Source of the DNA: Diprion similis
Lineage: Eukaryota; Arthropoda; Insecta; Hymenoptera; Diprionidae
Assembly: GCF_021155765.1 (NCBI RefSeq)
Contig: NC_060107.1
Coordinates: 3,793,501 to 3,857,500, forward strand
Length of the DNA: 64,000 bases
Direction: 5' to 3'
The position numbers were made by a program, and so were the translations under genes. The notes below the pieces were generated by a model. That model saw only the letters and a list, made by a program, of their open reading frames with translations. It was not told where the DNA came from and did no database searches. Positions 52,401-63,828 of the stretch are shown here, piece after piece (the first letter of the stretch is position 1; every line of letters starts with the position of its first letter).

Positions 52401-54032
52401 CAGATCCTCGTTTCCACCGAGCGCGTCGCGAGCCCGACTTTCGGGAGAAATTCACCCGCTGTGCCACCTCTGCCACAGTCAGTTCACTCCGAGAGGTTCG
52501 TCGAGCCGTCTGAAGAGGCTGAGACCGGAACGCCGGATCCTCGCGGGCCCGAGGAGCGACCTGAAAGACCCGCGACTCCAGCCAGACCCACGACTTCGCT
52601 CCTTCCGCAGCAAGATGAGAGGATCAGGATCGCCAGTCTTGAGGTAGGGGACCTCAGGGTGGAACGGCTGAATGTGAGTCAACTTGAGGCCCACAAAATA
52701 TCGGCGTCCGAAGTAGACGCGATTGTAGTTTCCGCTTCGGAGATGTCGAATAATTCGAATACGTCCAACGCGCAGGACGCTGGAATCCATCCGTCGCTGT
52801 TGAGGGAGTTGATTGCGATCAGGAGTCACCTTGAACAAGCTGCTTTGGCTCGGCAGGGACCCGATCCGACTCCTGAGAGTTCGCGGGTCCAGACTTTCGA
52901 CGAGGAGGTAATGGACCAGCCCTTGTCCGCAGTTGATGAACTTATTGAGGCATTGAAGAAGTCTGACCGCAACGATGAGGGAACTGAAATCATGGAAGAA
53001 AGTGAGAGAATTGATGAACAGGTTGAAACTAAAGACGAAAAAACATTGCACGAGGCGCCTACTAAGCCTGTTGAGGAAGAATTGCAGTCGATAAGTAAAA
53101 TTGAAATCGTTCAGGAAGTTAGTCAGCGAGACGAGACTAAGACGGAAGTCACAGAAGACATCAAGGTTCGCGACGAATCACCAGCATCCGCAGATGTAGT
53201 TGCGGTGAAACCCGATGATAAGACTCCAGAAAAAGACCCCGAAGTTGAATGCACCGGCGACTCGGTTTCTACGGTAAAAACTTCAAGTGTTGAATCAGCT
53301 CTGACACCACCAACGATTATCAAGAATTGTGAACCGGTCAAGGCTCAAGTGTCGCCGAATCTTTCCGAGTCTGATACAGTTTCCAACTTGAACGCTGACC
53401 AAGAGGAGATACGGACTCAAGGCCAATCCTCTCTCAGAGACGAGAGCAAAGATGAAAAACGAAAGTGTCCGAGATCCAGGTCGTCGTCTCCGACGATAGA
53501 CGGAATAAAGGCTGTGAGGCAGACGGCTTCTCCAGTTAAATCGCTACCGCCGTTGATCTCGGTGACACCTGACACACCCGATCCAGTTCCTAGCCCGATA
53601 CCAGAAGTCCAGGCACAGCCGCAGCGCGCAACTGTGTCTTACACTCAAAGCATAGACGAAGAAGTCTCTCTGAGGCAGCAGGTTGCCGGAGTCACGCAGT
53701 TCGTGGCTTTCCCAACGTCGCAAATTCCAGCAAACTTCTTCTCCCTAGCATCTCCGATGGACTCAAGGTATGAGTCTGAACCGAGTATAATGGACACGAC
53801 CCAGCAGCTACTGAGGGCTCTTAGATTGGCTGGTACCAGAGCAATGAGGCATTTTGTTGGCTACGTTGCTTCCAGAGTGAGCACTGAAGATCGTGGAGAA
53901 AAGACCAAGGAAATTGAACTTGCGATATGCGCGCTACTGCTATTGATAGCTGGCCTCCTCATTTTGTGTTTTGGGTCACCGAGAACCGTGACACATCATC
54001 ATCATTGGGATTACTTCAACCCGCCGCAATGA
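46492..54032 (+). CDS. large tail-anchored, charged proline-rich protein with PERPKF repeats; family not recognised
   Basis: Three long exons join in phase 0: 46492-46890, 49063-51024 and 51687-54032. Junctions are CAG/GTAGCT to TTTCAG/GTG and GAG/GTGAGA to TTCCAG/GTT, giving a predicted 1,568 residues. Residues 1-133 are acidic. Residues about 174-247 hold six 8-residue repeats of the type F-S-[LM]-P-[ED]-R-[PA]-K, followed by a basic stretch. A long Arg/Glu/Pro-rich, probably disordered middle contains poly-proline motifs such as RPPPPRRRR and APPPPLPDE. Residues about 1533-1550 (AICALLLLIAGLLILCFG) form a single hydrophobic helix. About 18 residues follow, with four consecutive His and ending in NPPQ. 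This is a tail-anchor layout: bulk in the cytoplasm, short luminal tail. I do not recognise the family. The repeats recall AHNAK/periaxin-type repeats and the tail recalls KASH proteins, but neither is shown. ATG 46492 was chosen because it opens the exon; open frame continues upstream but has no convincing splice acceptor. Confidence 0.85.
46891..49062 (+). other. intron 1 of the tail-anchored protein gene
   Basis: A 2.2-kb AT-rich intron with a CT run, a 27-nt poly(T) near 47,948 and an A-rich tract near 48,660. Donor CAG/GTAGCT, acceptor ATTTCAG/GTG. No nested gene seen. Confidence 0.8.
46952..46985. repeat. (CT)n microsatellite after exon 1 of the tail-anchored protein gene
   Basis: A CT run lies about 60 bp inside intron 1. 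Confidence 0.9.
51255..51620. mobile_element. TTAA-flanked hairpin element in intron 2 of the tail-anchored protein gene
   Basis: TTAAGG and CCTTAA bound a 366-bp near-palindrome. The inner arms (about 51,330-51,428 and 51,449-51,550) are almost identical complements, including TGCGATGAAAGTGCATGCGC. A 20-nt loop separates them. TTAA flanks are typical of piggyBac-type insertion, but the terminal bases are not diagnostic. Confidence 0.85.
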
Positions 54033-54260
54033 AGCTGATGTCATCGGTGCACGATTTTATGAAGAAATATTTCAGAGCACATGAACATTTGAAATGTGAC
54101 AAAAACGGCTTCGCATATACGCCATACGTATCCCTCGAAACAGATTAATGCACTATTATTTTGATATAATGATGATAGTGGATTTGTACACAACCCTATA
54201 GTTTGATTTATCAAATTATTATTGTTTATTAATTATATTGTTGATGGTTACCTACGTTTT

Positions 54261-54266
54261 AATAAA
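54261..54266 (+). terminator. polyadenylation signal of the tail-anchored protein gene
   Basis: AATAAA lies about 230 nt after the stop at 54032 and before the convergent NELF-E coding end at 54488. Confidence 0.6.
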
Positions 54267-54487
54267 TCTGTAAATTATTTACACTTTAGGCAAACTTAAC
54301 AATCTCCTTTTCCATAAATATCCAAGTAGTCTCGACGATATTTAGCTTGGCTATTTAAAAATTTACCTTCGTTTCTCTAGAGTACCTGTACACCGCAAGT
54401 CCAGGTATCGGCTCCACTCAATTTTCACAGGTAAAACGCACAATTATAAAAGTCCTATTACAACTCCCATCAAGCTTCTTAGTCCAT

Positions 54488-55941
54488 TTATCCAAAGAGA
54501 TCTTCGTCGTAAACCTTTAGATCTCGTCTATCCTTATGCGAACTCTTTTGGGAGTAACTGGCTGCTACTGAAGACCACATCGAACTCGATGTGGTGTCGT
54601 TAATGGGATCTATCACAGGCTGCCTTCGCGCTAAAGACACTTTCAGCTGTATCGACGATACCATGCTGCCGTCCATTTCACTGATGGCTCTTTCCGCCAC
54701 CTCAGCTTTGTCAAATGTTATGAATCCTCGGCTAAAATAATAAGAATTAAAATATAATATATATTTGTATTTGTCAGGTATCTAATAAATAAAAAACTCA
54801 GAACCCCTTAAGAATTTAGATACAAGAAGTGTAAGCACAAAACTGAAAATGATTGTATCGAATTCAAAAATTGTTAATATTGTAAAAAGAAAAGTGCGTA
54901 CAGTTTAAAATTAACTTTTATTCTTAGAGTTTCTAACCACTTCACCAGAAGCATGGTGAATTCTAGTATTGAAAATGGTATTACTTACTTCTTCTCTGTT
55001 TCCATAGAAATATTTACAATCGGTCCAAATGTTTGGAAGTGTTTCTTGAGAAAATCTTCTGATATTTTATGTCCACAAACAAATATCGTGTTGCCAGCGC
55101 GAGGTTTGGCTTCTGTCCTAGTCCCCGACTGTTTGTCAGGCAGCCCTCTTTCCTCGTGGTCCCGAGCACTGACAAAACTATCATATAAGTCCTTTACTCT
55201 AGGTCTCGACGCCTCAGTATCGTCTTCCTCTGGTTGCGTCGCCGAGAACGGTTGATAAGAACAAATAGTTTTCTCTGTACTATTAAGTTTCCTTTCCAAC
55301 CCTCTCGGCCTCTTGAATGACTGCTCCGGACGCTTTGGCGTCTTCGTAATGGCTGGGATGATTCCAGACTTGATTAATTTTTTAGCAACTTCTCGAGCAT
55401 CCCTGGCTTCTGTAGGCCTCTTTGGCAACTGAAGTATACGCTCAGGCTCCGGTTTGGGTGTTTTTAGAGCTTGCAAGGCTTTTTTCTTGAAAAAGAACGC
55501 AAGCAGAGTTAGGGTTTAAGGTGATTAAATGAATTAAGATATCTAAACTAAAATCTCAATTATGAAGTAAAAGATACATTGGATAGATAGTTTGCCAGAA
55601 ATATATTCAACTCGCCAGTGATATACTTAAAATCAGTACAGGCTACAAAAAATGACTTCCTTGACGTCAGTTTTGAGGTTGGAAGAGACGAAACAGAATT
55701 ACTGGACGCGTTAAATGCGGTAAGTTTAGGGTTATGTTAAGCAGATTCGATGTCCAAGAGCTGATTGATATTAAACCGTGAGAACGAAAGGTCGCAGTGA
55801 AGTTTTCATGAATATAAACAAGACATTGCATACGGACTAGCAAAGCGAGGGAAAAATTACCTTCCGTTTGAGTTTGTTGTATTTAGCCTGCAGCATTAAT
55901 TCCTCTTCAGTTAAATTCGACGGAAAGTGTAAGTACACCAT
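54488..55941 (-). CDS. Nelf-E: negative elongation factor complex subunit E (NELF-E), complete
   Basis: Three exons on the minus strand, 55941-55861, 55485-54989 and 54731-54488, join in phase to 273 residues, close to the short insect form (Drosophila about 280, human about 380). The N-terminus reads MVYLHFPSNLTEEELMLQAK, then NKLKRK/KKALQALK across the first junction. This matches the conserved NELF-E start (TEEE...LQ..YNKLK.KKKAL). An RRM spans about residues 159-232, with RNP2 IFVCGH and RNP1 RGFITF; the second junction falls just before RNP1. In the family this RRM binds nascent RNA, and the complex holds RNA polymerase II paused near promoters. The vertebrate Arg-Asp dipeptide repeat is missing, as in flies. 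The gene is convergent with the tail-anchored protein gene (455 bp between stops) and divergent from QTRT2 (801 bp between ATGs). Confidence 0.95.
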
Positions 55942-56742
55942 TTTATCATATCACCGTACGCTAACCCTTCGTATAAACCGAATAAAAATAACACATAAAT
56001 AGTTGGAAATATAACAAATTTTCGCGCAAAACGTCAACACACATAACCTACGGACCCCGGAATCAACAAAACGACGCACCGCTAACACCGACCTCTGCAC
56101 CACTATACTAACGTGTCTCTTACTTGGCAGCGCTGTCTGGAACGGTGTGCGTTTCTGAAACTAATTTTCGAGATTCGCCGGCCGGTAACTGCAGATCAAT
56201 TACCGACTGGTATCCTGCTACACCAACTTACAGCGGTCGATAATCAATTATTGTTCAATTCAGTATCTCGACGGCTCCCGCCGATAAAGAAGATCGTTAA
56301 CACAGCTCCTTACGGCCCCAGACTCGCCAGGGTCCCAGTTACCCGCAAAGTACTGGCTACTGGTCATAAAAATTTACCGAGGGGTAACCGTCTTTGAGTT
56401 CCTTTGTCAACGGTTAATTCCACAGACCCCCATGCGGAATAATGTCGGTGGTTAGTTGTCACTATTTGAGGTTATGTCGTGTGCTCAATTCGCAGCACTA
56501 TGAATGTACCACCTACACATGAGTCTGGGAGAAATATTGACTAATAAAAGCAACGTCATTTGACACCCACAGAAGTACTTAAAACGTTGAACTATTAGTG
56601 TTATCAGTCACGTCTATAAAATCATAGAAATCGACGCATGTTCTTTTCTAACCTACTAAAACAATGATGTAGTTTCAGTCTGGTACTAATAATTTTCAAG
56701 TAACCTGTTGTGCTCTGTACTACATGAAGTTCACAAACCAAA

Positions 56743-58379
56743 ATGAAGTTTATACCAGAATTGTTTACTCGATGTTCAGCGCGGCTCGGTACACTGTCAG
56801 AATTAGAGAGAATACCTGATGTGGTATTGGAAACTCCGCTATTAATGCTTTACACCAAGGTTTTCTTTTTCTGTATATCTAATTTTCTAATTTACCTCTA
56901 ATCTCAACTTTTAGTGAAATTTTAATGTAAGCAAAGACTATCCACGCAATTAAAATCTATTTTTTATCAAACAATATTTACAAACAATTTCAGCGTGGCA
57001 GCATTCCGCATGTTACCAGAGAGGTATTGGAAATGATTACGCCGGAAAAGTTGTTACTGACAATGTCGCTGCCTACAACATTTGACATGGCTGATCCCGT
57101 CCGGCAATTTAAATCAATTGCAGATTTCGTGGGATTGAAGGTAGAGTATAAATTGTGACATAAATTAGAGAGTAAGATTTCAAAAGATGCGTTGTGAATA
57201 TGCTCCCTTAATAATCATATTATTATTTAGGAATATCCTGCATTTCTTACAATAGAAGACCCGGCACAAGCCACTGTTTCTGGCTACAATGATGAAGACA
57301 CTATTGCAGTGTGGACCAGACATGGAAAACAGATAATTAATGCAGACCGCTATATGGATATAGTCGAAGCATTTAGGCCTGACTTTTATCTGGCACTATA
57401 CGACGGCGATACCCACTCCGGTAGCAGTTCTAAGAGGATTGCAAAATCTGTAGACCGCAGTAGAATAATGCTTGATAAGTGTTTGGCCAGACATACGGTG
57501 TCTGAAGTTTTAAGAAATAAAGGCATTTTAGGCGCTGTTGGCGGCGGATACAACACCACAGCTAGAGAACTCAGCATAAAAAATTTAGAAGGCAAAAATT
57601 TGGCTGGATATGTTATTGATGGGTTACACAATAACGGACCAGAAACTGAAAAGATCCCTTTCCAATCTGTGGAGGATATCGTCAAACACACGATTGTTGG
57701 TACATCATCAAAACACTGCTCTACTCAGCTTCTTGAATATTTCATTTACCAACCTGATTGCATTATTTTTTTCAGAGCTTATTACCACAGGACAAGATGC
57801 GTGTCTCGATGGGTGCCTGGAACCCTGTAACTGTAATGAATCTCATTAAACTAGGAGTGGATTTATTCGATTCTTCTTATCCATATCTCGTCACTGAAAG
57901 ATCATGTGCTCTCACATTTTTATACCATCATTCTGAATCTGGCGAATCGCCTATGATATCGATTTCAGAAAAACGGTAATTTACACTGTCTATGCGTCTA
58001 TATCTTGAATTGAACAAAACAGTATCTGATTTACTTTTTGATCGTTCAAGGTATGCGGATGATTTCACACCTATTTGCAAAGATTGCAAGTGTTTGACAT
58101 GCTTAAATCATACGAAAGCGTATCTGCATCACTTATATCAAACCAAAGAACTCTTGGGCGCAGTTCTCTTGATGATGTAAGTAAAATAAAGAGCATTCTT
58201 CTTAGCAATCTTTTTAAAGCAATTTATACTTCTGCCGAACTTCTTACAATTTCAGACACAACATACATCATTACCTAGAGTATTTCAAGGAGATTCGAAA
58301 CAGTTTGAGGAACGGCACTTTTCGAGAACTAGAAACCAAAATTTATGTTATATTTGCTAAAAATGATCCAGCGAACTAA
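56743..58379 (+). CDS. QTRT2: queuine tRNA-ribosyltransferase accessory subunit 2, complete
   Basis: Six exons, 56743-56859, 56994-57140, 57231-57695, 57776-57975, 58051-58176 and 58256-58379, join to 392 residues (human 415). Family landmarks include [65 protein letters not shown] and [14 protein letters not shown]. The TGT zinc site is intact: Cys322, Cys324, Cys327 and His353 give exactly C-x-C-x2-C-x25-H. In animals QTRT2 pairs with the catalytic QTRT1 on mitochondria to exchange guanine-34 for queuine in GUN-anticodon tRNAs. The exon 3 donor is weak (ATT/GTTGGT) and was chosen because only phase 0 lets exon 4 read LLPQDK. The neighbouring G/GTACAT would break the frame. Introns are short (74-134 nt). 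The gene is convergent with ZZZ3, with only 139 bp between stop codons. Confidence 0.94.
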
Positions 58380-58396
58380 AATTTGTGTATAGCATC

Positions 58397-58402
58397 AATA
58401 AA
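58397..58402 (+). terminator. polyadenylation signal of QTRT2
   Basis: AATAAA lies 17 nt after the QTRT2 stop, inside the 139-bp gap to the convergent ZZZ3 stop. Confidence 0.75.
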
Positions 58403-58518
58403 ACCATTTTTTCTAGGACTTGGTTGTTCTCTGATTTGAAAACATATCTCAATACGCAAAATAATTTAATCATGCTACAATGAAACGAGGCAAGTTGATT
58501 TAACTGTATAAATTACAA

Positions 58519-60090
58519 TTATTCAGGCAGAAAATTAGGATCTAGGTAATTGTAGGATGAATTACTGAAATTTTGTGGAAAGTAGTCTGTGTCGTAGCTT
58601 CTATTTGACTGAGGTGGTCGGACGGCACGTAATTTGTGTAATGGGGAATGCATTGGCGTTTCAGACTCCAATTGTGCGACGGCACAATCTCCACAGAGAT
58701 TGGTTTTACTTTGACAATCTTCGCAATACCATCGCGTACCCTTCAGAGGCTCTTCTTCGCACAATGAACACTGCAAACAATAACGTTAAATGCATTAACA
58801 AAAATAAAGTTCATAGTCGTGATTTTCATTATTCAGGCTCGAAATAAATTTCAAGTGACCCACTTTGTACCCAACATGCTGATAAGCCTGCAACTGTTCG
58901 TCTTCTTTTTCTGCTTTGACTTGTCGAAGCAACTGAATATGTCTCAATTCTGCAGTATCTTCAGTTGTTCCATTTCCACCATCATCCTCCTGAACAGATT
59001 CCAAGCATCTGAAGTTTACTTCAGAACTTGATAAAACATTGAGAGTTAGAAGACTTACCGAGTCCTCCGTCACAGACATATCGCGCATATCGTCGCCAAT
59101 GTTGAAAGACATGTCCTGATGTGGAAAAAACGTGGAGGGTCTGAACAACAAATAATTATTTCTTTGGTGTCTGTGATTCAAACTTCGTTTAACATCCAAT
59201 TTAACTTTCGGTCCCCTTCCGGGAATGGGAAGTCCAGCTCTGAGTAGCTTGATGAAATATTTTTGAACGCGGCTCGAGACCTGTTTAGGCGTTCGATTTC
59301 CTGTGATATAATAAATCACAGATTTAGAATTGTATGTTACCAAAGATTAAAGATCGACTAATTATGGAATGATTTCACATTAGTTATAAAACGAAAAACA
59401 TTTACCAAGCGCATTGGCAATTTTGGTCCAACGGCGCATTTCTACTTCTTCAGGTGGATATTCGACCAGAAGTTCCTCTAAACGTCGCTGTTCTTCGGTT
59501 GTCCATAGCTGATTAAATGTTTCAGGTTTTGTTTGGTCAAATGCTCGGCCTCGCACAAGAACCTGGAACATAGAAACATTGCATTTAAAAGAAAAAATGA
59601 AATTACAATAGAACTAGTACAATATTAGAGTAAGGGAAGATTTGCTTGAAGATTGTAAGAACCATAATTTATATGTGTTATAACTCATTAAGAAAATTAC
59701 CTTTCCATCGTCCGGTTCGCTTTTTATTTGAAGTTGAGGAAGAATCGGTCCATGCCGAGTTTGTGGCCGCATAGAGCTATCGGGTAAAACTATATTGTAC
59801 TGAGTCCAATCAATGTAAGGAATTTCAGCAATTTTTTGTGGACCAGGAAGTTCGAGAAGATCGCCATCCTGTAGTTTGGCGACAAAAGATATGGGATCCT
59901 TGACTGCAGCTGCTTGAATTTCTAATAATTTGTCCAAGTCAGCGATTCCTTGGGTTCTCTGAGCCTCTAGTATTACAATTGTTTTTAAAAGTGCTGTATA
60001 ATCTTTGTTCCCCTTTAGTGCCAGGTGATCGGATTCAAAGTAATATTCCCCATCCTCTGTCTCAGAGTTACGCATCTCTTCGTCATTCAT
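58519..60090 (-). CDS. ZZZ3: ZZ-type zinc finger protein 3 (ZZZ3), ATAC complex subunit, short insect form
   Basis: Five exons on the minus strand, 60090-59701, 59562-59406, 59300-59059, 58989-58864 and 58770-58519, give a predicted 388 residues. An acidic N-terminus is followed by a SANT/Myb domain (about 150-205) reading [18 protein letters not shown], then [17 protein letters not shown]. Next come a basic linker, a coiled stretch ([20 protein letters not shown]), then a ZZ zinc finger from about 301 (HVGYK/CSLC, WYCEDC, LCGDC and a distal HSPLHKL histidine pair). In humans the ZZ finger reads the histone H3 tail and keeps the ATAC acetyltransferase at promoters. Human ZZZ3 is about 903 residues, and this form equals its C-terminal half. 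The 69-nt intron 3 has a good donor (TCG/GTAAGT) and acceptor (CTGTTCAG/GAG) but is itself open and in frame. Use of that acceptor, rather than one 20 nt earlier, is set by phase. Confidence 0.92.
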
Positions 60091-60538
60091 TATTGTGCTT
60101 GTAGAAGAAATTCTAAGGAGAAAGAGGATTCATATTAGAATAAATTTTCGTAGGAAATATAAAACTTGCAAACACGACTGACAATTTGTAAGAATCTGTC
60201 AACAATTGCCCAGACTTGTTATTATTGTCAAATATAATTGGAAATAAAACAATCTCACCCTCGCAATTTTGTTACCTCCTGACGATATCCGAAATTCCTC
60301 ACAAGATAAACAATAATTAAAGTAGGGAAAACTTTTAAGCATGCTAATAAACCCAAATAACAAATACAGCGTCAGAAACTATGAACCAGATTGATTTTGA
60401 GGTTATGTCAGCGTCGGTAGGCCTGATATTTTCTCTGGACAGTTCCCTTGGCTCCAGAGTTTTGGATAATTATTCAACATTTTATATAAATTAAACCGTA
60501 GCACTAAATAATGAAATATGTATTTACAAAAAATCGAA

Positions 60539-60544
60539 TTTATT
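60539..60544 (-). terminator. polyadenylation signal of ANAPC5
   Basis: Minus-strand AATAAA lies about 50 nt beyond the ANAPC5 stop, upstream of the ZZZ3 transcription start region. Confidence 0.75.
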
Positions 60545-60594
60545 ATCACAGCACAAAGAATGTTTTTGCTAAACATTTAAATACGTAAATTTTC

Positions 60595-63500
60595 CTAATA
60601 CACTGTAATAGAATCCGATTTTGTAGGGAACTGCATGTCTAGCTGACGATATTCAAAGGCGCATTGATTGCGCTCGGCTTTAGAATCGAGTTCGTGATGC
60701 AAGATGCTTAGTAAATACAGAACATTTTTCACTCTGCTAAAAGACTCGATTTTGTTAAAATGATCTTTGGCTTTGCACAGGGATTTGACAGCATTTTGAA
60801 GCGCTGATTTCCTCTCGTCTGCGATGCTTGATACTGTCGTAGCTAGCAAGCATTTTGCATGAAGAACAAATGCTCTTCCCTGGTCAAAACACCCGCCGTG
60901 GCTGAGTACCGGTATTATAGCATCGTTGACTAACTTCATTGCCTGACTCGGCATACCCATTACAAGCTGCAATAATAATTTATTGATTAAATGGAAAGGT
61001 GCAAGATATACTTTCATATTATGTTTAGAACAATACCTGTATATTAGCAAGATTCATTTTTATGATGGCTTGCTGATACGAGAGGTGCTTGCTAGTCGCT
61101 ATCTCCAGTGCCGTATTCAAAATTGCAAGTGCATTGGTACCAGTTGTGCCAAGACCAGGGAATCTAGAGGAGCACATCACCTGACTGGATAAAATCATAA
61201 CTCGCACTTGATTCTGCGGATTTAAGTTCTTAGTTTTTTCAATATTATCAATGAGCTCCATTATCCTGGGGAAGTCACCTTTGGCAAAAGAAACTTCAGC
61301 TTGCCTGGAAAATTAATAAATTACGAGTTACAATAAACTCTGCCCAATGATTTTTTTCCTTGCTAATTTTCACTAGCCTCAGTGGTTTCCTTTCTCAAAA
61401 TTCAGCTGCTTACAATATTATACCTAAATTTGCTTTCCAAAGGATCTATGCTAGAGATCTGTTTAGCTATGGCTTCTGCTTCGCTCCATTTTTCATGCCT
61501 CATTGTCCGTGTGAATTTGTGCATTTGTTCACTGATCATCCATATCTGTGAATGGTAGAAAATGATATCAACAACCGTGATTTCGCATGACAAACCGAAT
61601 TTTAGCAACTAATATCGTCTGATATTTAAACTTTTACCTTGCTACTCGGTTCGTTTGGAAATCTTTCTTTAGCATGATCCAACACCACCTCAGCCAAAAC
61701 GTATTCACCCAATTCGACAAAGATATTAGCTACGTTAACCACTGCCTGACACGTCGACGAGCCGTTAAACATCTGCTGTTTTTTATCTCCAGAATTATGC
61801 AATAGTAATAATTGCGAACAAAGCGAAGACATCTTTGTCTTACCATAATATGCCCACAATGCCGCTTTCTCTGCGTATGACATCGACATTAAGTCGATCA
61901 TCGAATGTTGGCAGTTGAGAACATCGGATTTTACCAATGTCTGAGAAAGTGAGAAACAGATGTATCCAATGAATCATGTTCACACTGACGTATGCATGGT
62001 TTGGAGTTTGCAAAAACTCTGAACGTACCTCGAACACTTGAGGTGGATTTTTTGCCTCGATCGCGGAGTAATGAGCAGATGCTATCAGGCCAAGACTGGT
62101 TGTGTGCGTAATACCTAGCATGCTGGCCTTGCCAACAGATCTTTCGATGAGTTGTCCTCTGTGTGAAATAAAACCAAGTATTAATATGTTCAATATTTGC
62201 AATGAAACGAAACTGTACAGCTCAACTATTTAACAATTACTTTTGTTCATCGATTAGATGATACATCCAAGAATGAGCGTGCTGTAGGCATATATTATCC
62301 CCAGACTCTTGTGCCATCATAATTGCCTCCTTCAGAGCTGCTAAAGCAACTTTTCTGAAACAAAAAACAATGGAACAGCCATTTTACATTTATATGTAAC
62401 TATAAATTAAAGACTGGTAAAAATTGAGAGCCGTGAATCGAATAAGGAACTAAATTATACAATAAATTGCTAAGAACGTCCTACCTGTGGCCAAACTGGG
62501 CATGAAGAGCTGCAAGATTTAGAGCGGCGTATCTGAAAGTTCGAGTTCTGTCTTCGGATGTGGCTCGAATGTCGAGAGGTGCTAGTCTGTCGAAACAATG
62601 ATACAAACTATCGACAGCTCCACAATATTCGTTCACCCGCAGACAATTCAAGTAGCTGAGGTAATGCTAAAAGATATACTAATTAGGATAATTTCAGAGT
62701 CTAAGAAAAATCAGGCAGTGAGGCTAATCGAGTGAATACTCACAGCTTCCGCATAGTACGGACTACAGTTGAGCAACTCTTTGACAAGGGCTTGCAGTTC
62801 CACTGGCGGCAGTGCTTTATGCTCGTCCGTTTGAAGAGCAAGAGCTTGTTGGGCAACCAGTAATTCTGCCTGCCGTCCTCCCCAGACGACATCTTTTCTA
62901 GAATTAGGACAGACTGATAGAGTTAAATTTGTTTGAGTATTAAGAAATTAGTGATATCTTGTCTCTTTGAATTCTTACTGATTGTCCAAAGGTTCGTCCA
63001 TTTTATGTCCCATCGACAGTCCCAAGTTATCCATTTTATACAGAACTTGCCAATATGGTTTGAACGACTCGTACAATGCAACTACTTGATGAAACGTTAA
63101 TTTTTCAAAGGATATTATTATCCGTCTAGTGTATAAACCGAGAACTGAATTTTTGTTCAGAGCTGGATGCGCTACGCAGTGATCCAATGGCGTGTCCATC
63201 AGACGCATGAGACTTTCTGACAAATCCAATAAGCCCTCGACTCCTTTGTGGTATAGTTCATCCAGCTTGACCTCGAGCTGTTGGGCGAAACGCTGCAGTA
63301 CATACTCTTCGGAATGGAGAAGGTTCAGCAAGCTTCGAAAGTCTAGGTCCGGCGACTGAAAGAAAAGCAGACTTTATGCTAAAGAGAAAAGCCATCGATA
63401 AAGCATGAGAATATCCCGTCGAACAGATGTGCTTGTAGCAAAAGAAAAATAGGAGAAAGAATAAAGCGGTGAATACCTGAATCAGTTTCAACGCCAAAAC

Positions 63501-63724
63501 GCAAAAATCGCGTCTTTCTATTATCGCTAAAACATAAAATAGGGTTTTTGAGTACACTGAAATCCAGCAAAGTTTGAGTTAGCAGAGTACGGACAATTTT
63601 CACCTTTTGTAGGTTCGTTGCAGTACTCTTTGATCAGCATTACAACTGCTATTTTGTACGGGGTTAAGGTTTCCTTTTGACATTTTTTCACATTTGTTCC
63701 GATATTTAGTAAGTCTTTATTCAT
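60595..63724 (-). CDS. ANAPC5: anaphase-promoting complex subunit 5, complete
   Basis: Eleven exons on the minus strand, 63724-63604, 63556-63477, 63355-62979, 62897-62744, 62666-62485, 62354-62241, 62158-62029, 61940-61638, 61545-61424, 61304-61037 and 60966-60595, join in phase to 740 residues (human 755). Matches to APC5 run from TPYKIAVVMLIKEY at the N-terminus through NSVLGLYTRRIIISFEKLTF, HYLSYLNCLRVNEY, FRYAALNLAALHAQFGH, AEKAALWAYYGK, LDHAKERFPNEPS and GGCFDQGRAFVLHAKCLLAT to ERNQCAFEYRQLDMQFP. APC5 is a TPR-repeat scaffold of the APC/C platform, which ubiquitinates cyclin B and securin to drive mitotic exit. The ATG at 63724 was chosen over an in-frame GTG two codons upstream. The gene is tandem with ZZZ3, about 500 bp apart. 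A near-perfect hairpin lies about 105 bp upstream of the ATG. Confidence 0.96.
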
Positions 63725-63828
63725 TTTCACCGATTTATATATACTAACGTTTGCGTTCAGATTAGAGGTTAGGTTGAGTTAGGTTAGGGTTTTTATTGAC
63801 ACACGCGTGAACTTGTCAAGCCCGTAAC

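Noticed and set aside
58994-59000. Earlier acceptor in ZZZ3 (AACTTCAG/ATG)
   Set aside because: Using it shifts frame to an early TGA; the CTGTTCAG/GAG acceptor keeps the frame.
63768-63792. Telomere-like TTAGG words
   Set aside because: Only a few imperfect units in unique sequence beside ANAPC5. This is not a telomeric array.
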